From assembly GCF_020639365.1 (NCBI RefSeq), contig NZ_JAINUL010000001.1, positions 4,551,454 through 4,615,453 of the forward strand: a stretch of 64,000 nucleotides of DNA, written 5' to 3'. Position numbers and translations under genes: made by a program. Under the pieces are notes generated by a model that did not search any database, was not told the origin of the DNA, and saw only the letters and a list, made by a program, of their open reading frames with translations. Shown one piece after another: positions 61,471 to 64,000 of this stretch. Source of the DNA: Streptomyces flavotricini. GTDB taxonomy: Bacteria > Actinomycetota > Actinomycetes > Streptomycetales > Streptomycetaceae. Each line of letters opens with the position of its first letter. The stretch's first letter is position 1.

Positions 61471-62307
61471 TTACTGCGCGCCGCCGTCCGGGCCGGTGAA
61501 GTCCGGGCTTGTGAAGTCCGGAGGGGTGTAGCCGGGGCGGGGACCTTGCGAAGGGGACCCCGGACTGGTGAAGTCGGGCCGGCTGTAACCCAGGTTGGGG
61601 ATGCGCCCGGCCTTCGGCGTGTGCGGGGCCGGGTACGCCGCCCCCGCCGGTGCCGCGCTCGGGTCGGCCAGCGCGTCCCGCAGGAACGGCAGGATGCCCC
61701 GCTCCAGCAGGGCCTGCCGCCAGGCCTCGCGGGCCCGCGCGACGTCGTCGGGTATCGCGTCGGCCTCGTCCCGGGCCACCACCTCGGTCGCCCGGTTGCG
61801 AACGGCCGTCACGAGCAGCCCGATCACCGCGAACGCCAGCGACACCACGGTCAGCGCGCCGAACAGCCATCCCGCCGTCAGCATCGTTTCCGCGAAGGCC
61901 GGTTCGGGTTCGACCGCCTTCAGGATGTAGCCCACCAGCAGGAATATCACCATCGCGGTGCCCGCCAGGACCGGCGCGAGCACCGCGACGACAGCGCTGA
62001 CGCCCGCGCCGTCCTCGCCTTCGCCCTGCAGTCCGCCAGCCTGCTCCCCGGCCGAACCGGGGGCGGACAGGGCCTCGTCGCGCCGCTCCCCGCGGAGTTT
62101 CACGTAGTGGTCGTACTCGGCCGCAGCTGCGGCCGTCAGCAGCGCACTGGCCCCGATGGCCATCGTGCGCAGTTGTTCGGCGTTCAGGCGCTCACCGAGG
62201 GCGGCGAGCTCGGGCCGTTCGTGCGCGGTGCGCAGCGCCTCGTCGAGGAGCCGATCGAACTCGGGTCGGTCTTCGGTCAGCAGGTGCGGAGCGCTGTTCA
62301 TGTGCAT
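61471..62307 (-). CDS. Membrane protein of unknown function
   Basis: A 278-residue protein from the ATG at 62305-62307 (MHMNSAPHLLTEDRPEF). A helical cytoplasmic region (RPEFDRLLDEALRTAHERPELAALGERLNAEQLRTMAIGASALL) precedes two hydrophobic segments (near 105-130 and 145-170). The C-terminus has a repeated PDFTSP motif within a Pro/Gly/Thr-rich tail. I do not recognise the family. An in-frame ATG two codons inside is an alternative start. Confidence 0.75.
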   Translation of the reverse strand: MHMNSAPHLLTEDRPEFDRLLDEALRTAHERPELAALGERLNAEQLRTMAIGASALLTAAAAAEYDHYVKLRGERRDEALSAPGSAGEQAGGLQGEGEDGAGVSAVVAVLAPVLAGTAMVIFLLVGYILKAVEPEPAFAETMLTAGWLFGALTVVSLAFAVIGLLVTAVRNRATEVVARDEADAIPDDVARAREAWRQALLERGILPFLRDALADPSAAPAGAAYPAPHTPKAGRIPNLGYSRPDFTSPGSPSQGPRPGYTPPDFTSPDFTGPDGGAQ

Positions 62308-62457
62308 CCCCCGATGCTCCGTGGGGACCGGTTTGCCCGCGTAGACCCGGGCGCCGGCACAAACGGAGGAGAGCCTGCTACGGATAGGGCGATGGTAGAG
62401 CGCCCATGCCACGCCGTGACAGGGGCTTTCCCGAAATTACCCCCCTTCTGATAACCG

Positions 62458-63657
62458 TCAGTCGTTCAGGGGGAGTTGCACGACCAGCAGTTTGCCCGCC
62501 ATCGTGACCCCGCCGTCCATCGCGATGGCGAGCCCCTCCGCATACACGTGCGGGCCGTTCACGGCTTCCGGTCCGCGCGTTTCGTCGCCGTCCTCGGTAC
62601 CCACCTCGCCCAGCAGGTACGGGATGGGGCTGTGCCCGTGGACTACGCGGCCGCCGCCGTAGGTGTCGAGGAGTTCGCGTACGGCCTGGGGGCCGGTCTC
62701 CTCATCGCGGAACGCGAACCGCTTGGTGAACTTGCGGAACAGGTCCCAGGTGATGTCGGCGTCGTTGCGGTTGAGCAGCTCGTGGATGGTGTCGTTGACG
62801 TCCTCGACGGAGTCGCCGTAGTCGAGGTACGCGGTGGTGTCGGAGTGCAGCAGCAGGTGCCCGTCCTCCAGCACGGCCGCGTCCAGCCGCTGCATCCACT
62901 GGAGGTGTACGTCCTCCAGGCGCTCCATGTCGGTGCGCTGGCCGCCGTTGAGGAGCCAGGCGGCCTGGAAGGTGGCGGTGCCGGCGCCCGAGGCGACGGG
63001 GGTGTCGCCGAACCGCTTGGCGCCGATGAGCAGCAGCTCGTGGTTGCCCATCAGGGCCTTGCAGTAGCCGCCGGCGGCGGCGGCCTCGGCGGACAGTCGC
63101 ATGACGAGGTCGATGACGCCGATGCCGTCGGGGCCGCGGTCGGTGAAGTCGCCGAGGAACCAGAGGCGGGCGTTGCCGGCCGACCAGCGGCGGTCGGCGT
63201 CGATGAGGCCCTGGGCCTGGAGTTCGTGGACGAGCTCGTCCAGATAGCCGTGGACGTCGCCGACGACGTACAGCGGTCCGGGGCCCGCGGCCGGGGCCTC
63301 CTGGGGAACGTACTGGACCTGGACGGTGTCGCCCGGTCCTCCACGGCCGATGATCGGCAGATCCCGGTGGGTGGGGGTGTAGCCCTCGTCGAACTCGTCC
63401 CCGTCGACCGGAGCCGGACCGTCCGCGGCCGGATCGCCCATGGGCGGCTGTGGGGGCGCGGAAGGCTGAGGCGGCACGGAGGGCTGCGGGGGCACCGGCG
63501 CGCCCTCCCCGTAGTACGCGGGGTACTCGCCGTACACCGGAGCCTCTTCGGGAAGCGCGCCGGGCACGCCGTACGGGACGGGCTCGGTGACCGGAACTCG
63601 GAAGTCCCGCAGCGTCTCCGTCCGCATCGCGGGTCCCTGACCGGCCCCCTGAGTCAT
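62458..63657 (-). CDS. Metallophosphoesterase (serine/threonine protein phosphatase-like)
   Basis: A 399-residue calcineurin-fold phosphatase from the ATG at 63655-63657 (MTQGAGQGPAMR), with GGAGGGG upstream. The first 120 residues are a Pro/Tyr/Gly-rich disordered extension. The metal-binding motifs are VVGDVHGYLDEL (GDxHG), FLGDFTDRGPDGIGVIDL (GDxxDRG), LMGNHELLL (GNHE) and VVHGHSPIPYL (GHxP). The target is unknown; it could be a phosphoprotein or a nucleotide. It lies downstream of a LacI-type regulator on the same strand, with a terminator between. Confidence 0.9.
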   Translation of the reverse strand: MTQGAGQGPAMRTETLRDFRVPVTEPVPYGVPGALPEEAPVYGEYPAYYGEGAPVPPQPSVPPQPSAPPQPPMGDPAADGPAPVDGDEFDEGYTPTHRDLPIIGRGGPGDTVQVQYVPQEAPAAGPGPLYVVGDVHGYLDELVHELQAQGLIDADRRWSAGNARLWFLGDFTDRGPDGIGVIDLVMRLSAEAAAAGGYCKALMGNHELLLIGAKRFGDTPVASGAGTATFQAAWLLNGGQRTDMERLEDVHLQWMQRLDAAVLEDGHLLLHSDTTAYLDYGDSVEDVNDTIHELLNRNDADITWDLFRKFTKRFAFRDEETGPQAVRELLDTYGGGRVVHGHSPIPYLLGEVGTEDGDETRGPEAVNGPHVYAEGLAIAMDGGVTMAGKLLVVQLPLND

Positions 63658-63847
63658 CGACCCCTCCACCACCGTCGCGCTGCCGTACACCTGCGGACCC
63701 TCCTGGCCTCCTGAGCGGAGGGTCCGTGATGTCGTGCGCCCATCATAGGAATGCGGCTCGCGCTCTGTGACGCACCAGGGGTGGTGAATCCTGGGCGGAA
63801 CCAATAGTTCCTGCCGCTTTCTCCCGAAATGGGTGTTGCGGAAATCC
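63658..63847. other. Promoter region of the metallophosphoesterase
   Basis: A 190-bp upstream region with lower GC content near 63740-63845 that includes the open upstream frame of the phosphatase. It contains CTATGATGG on the minus strand (around 63740), a candidate -10, but I cannot settle a promoter. Confidence 0.3.
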
Positions 63848-63872
63848 CCGGCGGGGCCGTCGGCCCCGCCGG
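63848..63872 (-). terminator. Terminator of the LacI-type regulator gene
   Basis: An inverted repeat, CCGGCGGGGCCG and CGGCCCCGCCGG, with a one-base centre (a few central pairs will open to form the loop), 17 bp past the regulator stop on the minus strand. Confidence 0.8.
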
Positions 63873-63888
63873 TATCGCGCCGAGGCGG

Positions 63889-64000
63889 TCAGTCCTTGGC
63901 CGGTGAACGGGGCGGGCTGACGGTCGTACGGGGCTGCCTGCGCTGTGAGGAAGTGCGGACGATCAGTTCGGTCGGGACCACCTGCTCGACCGGGCGGCCG
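63889..64000 (-). CDS. LacI family transcriptional regulator, C-terminal end only
   Basis: The last 36 codons of a minus-strand gene that runs off the window: GRPVEQVVPTELIVRTSSQRR, then a short Pro/Arg/Ser tail and TGA. The end of LacI/GalR regulators typically reads l-P-t-x-L-v-x-R-x-S, which this matches. The DNA-binding domain is outside the window, so the sugar or target is unknown. Confidence 0.72.
   Translation of the reverse strand, partial: GRPVEQVVPTELIVRTSSQRRQPRTTVSPPRSPAKD

Noticed and set aside
62097..62106. Eleventh parS half-site GTTTCACGTA
   Set aside because: The right half of the palindrome is missing (AGTGG follows), so ParB binding is unlikely; it lies in the coding sequence of the membrane protein.

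Overview
The window is a stretch of the core chromosome of a Streptomyces species, centred on the replication origin. The supporting evidence is strongly GC-rich coding sequence with GTG and TTG starts, the gene order gyrA-gyrB-dciA-recF-gnd-dnaN-oriC-dnaA-rpmH-rnpA-yidD-yidC-jag-rsmG-parA-parB, perfect copies of the actinomycete parS site, a SigR-type promoter in front of trxBA, FemX, and the sporulation pair ssgR-ssgA. From memory the order follows the region around SCO3872 to SCO3941 of S. coelicolor. The species is not resolved.

Layout. Positions 1-9250 (minus strand) hold a partial DUF3566 gene, gyrA, gyrB, a dciA-like gene, recF, a short 6-phosphogluconate dehydrogenase and dnaN. oriC lies between dnaN and dnaA (about 9421-10020) and is packed with DnaA boxes, mostly read on the minus strand. 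dnaA (minus) diverges from the rpmH-rnpA-yidD-yidC-jag-rsmG-parAB run (plus, 12286-18017). Positions 18123-28373 hold an acetyltransferase, trxBA, an ECF sigma factor (SigM-like) with its zinc anti-sigma factor, a membrane pseudokinase, MurJ and a DUF6049 protein. Positions 28560-39799 hold cca, an MFS transporter, ino1 with a PadR repressor, a class A penicillin-binding protein, a GT87-type glycosyltransferase, an alanine-racemase-like protein and FemX. Positions 40493-45545 are rpsF-ssb-rpsR-rplI, a MATE exporter and dnaB. Positions 45555-56272 are more variable accessory metabolism: a serine hydrolase, a winged-helix DNA-binding protein, acetyltransferases, a HAD hydrolase, flavohaemoprotein, NUDIX, LysR, a cystathionine-lyase-like enzyme overlapping a low-molecular-weight phosphatase, and small membrane and cupin proteins. 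Positions 56546-64000 are ssgR, ssgA, a YibE/F protein, thiC under a TPP riboswitch, a membrane protein, a metallophosphatase and the end of a LacI-type regulator.

How the parts work together. The window combines replication (DnaA, DnaN, DnaB, DciA-like, SSB, gyrase, RecF), segregation (ParA, ParB and ten parS sites, all on the dnaA side of oriC), protein synthesis and membrane insertion, thiol redox, and cell-wall assembly (MurJ, penicillin-binding protein, FemX, Alr-like). I see no CRISPR array, prophage, insertion sequence or tRNA gene. The most unusual signals are small or non-coding: an origin-like DnaA-box cluster in front of dnaB, parS sites built into transcription terminators or into coding sequence as the peptide DVSRETS, a 14-bp four-copy tandem repeat between gnd and dnaN, a PadR-type operator, and a possible leaderless 20-codon ORF in front of the penicillin-binding protein gene.
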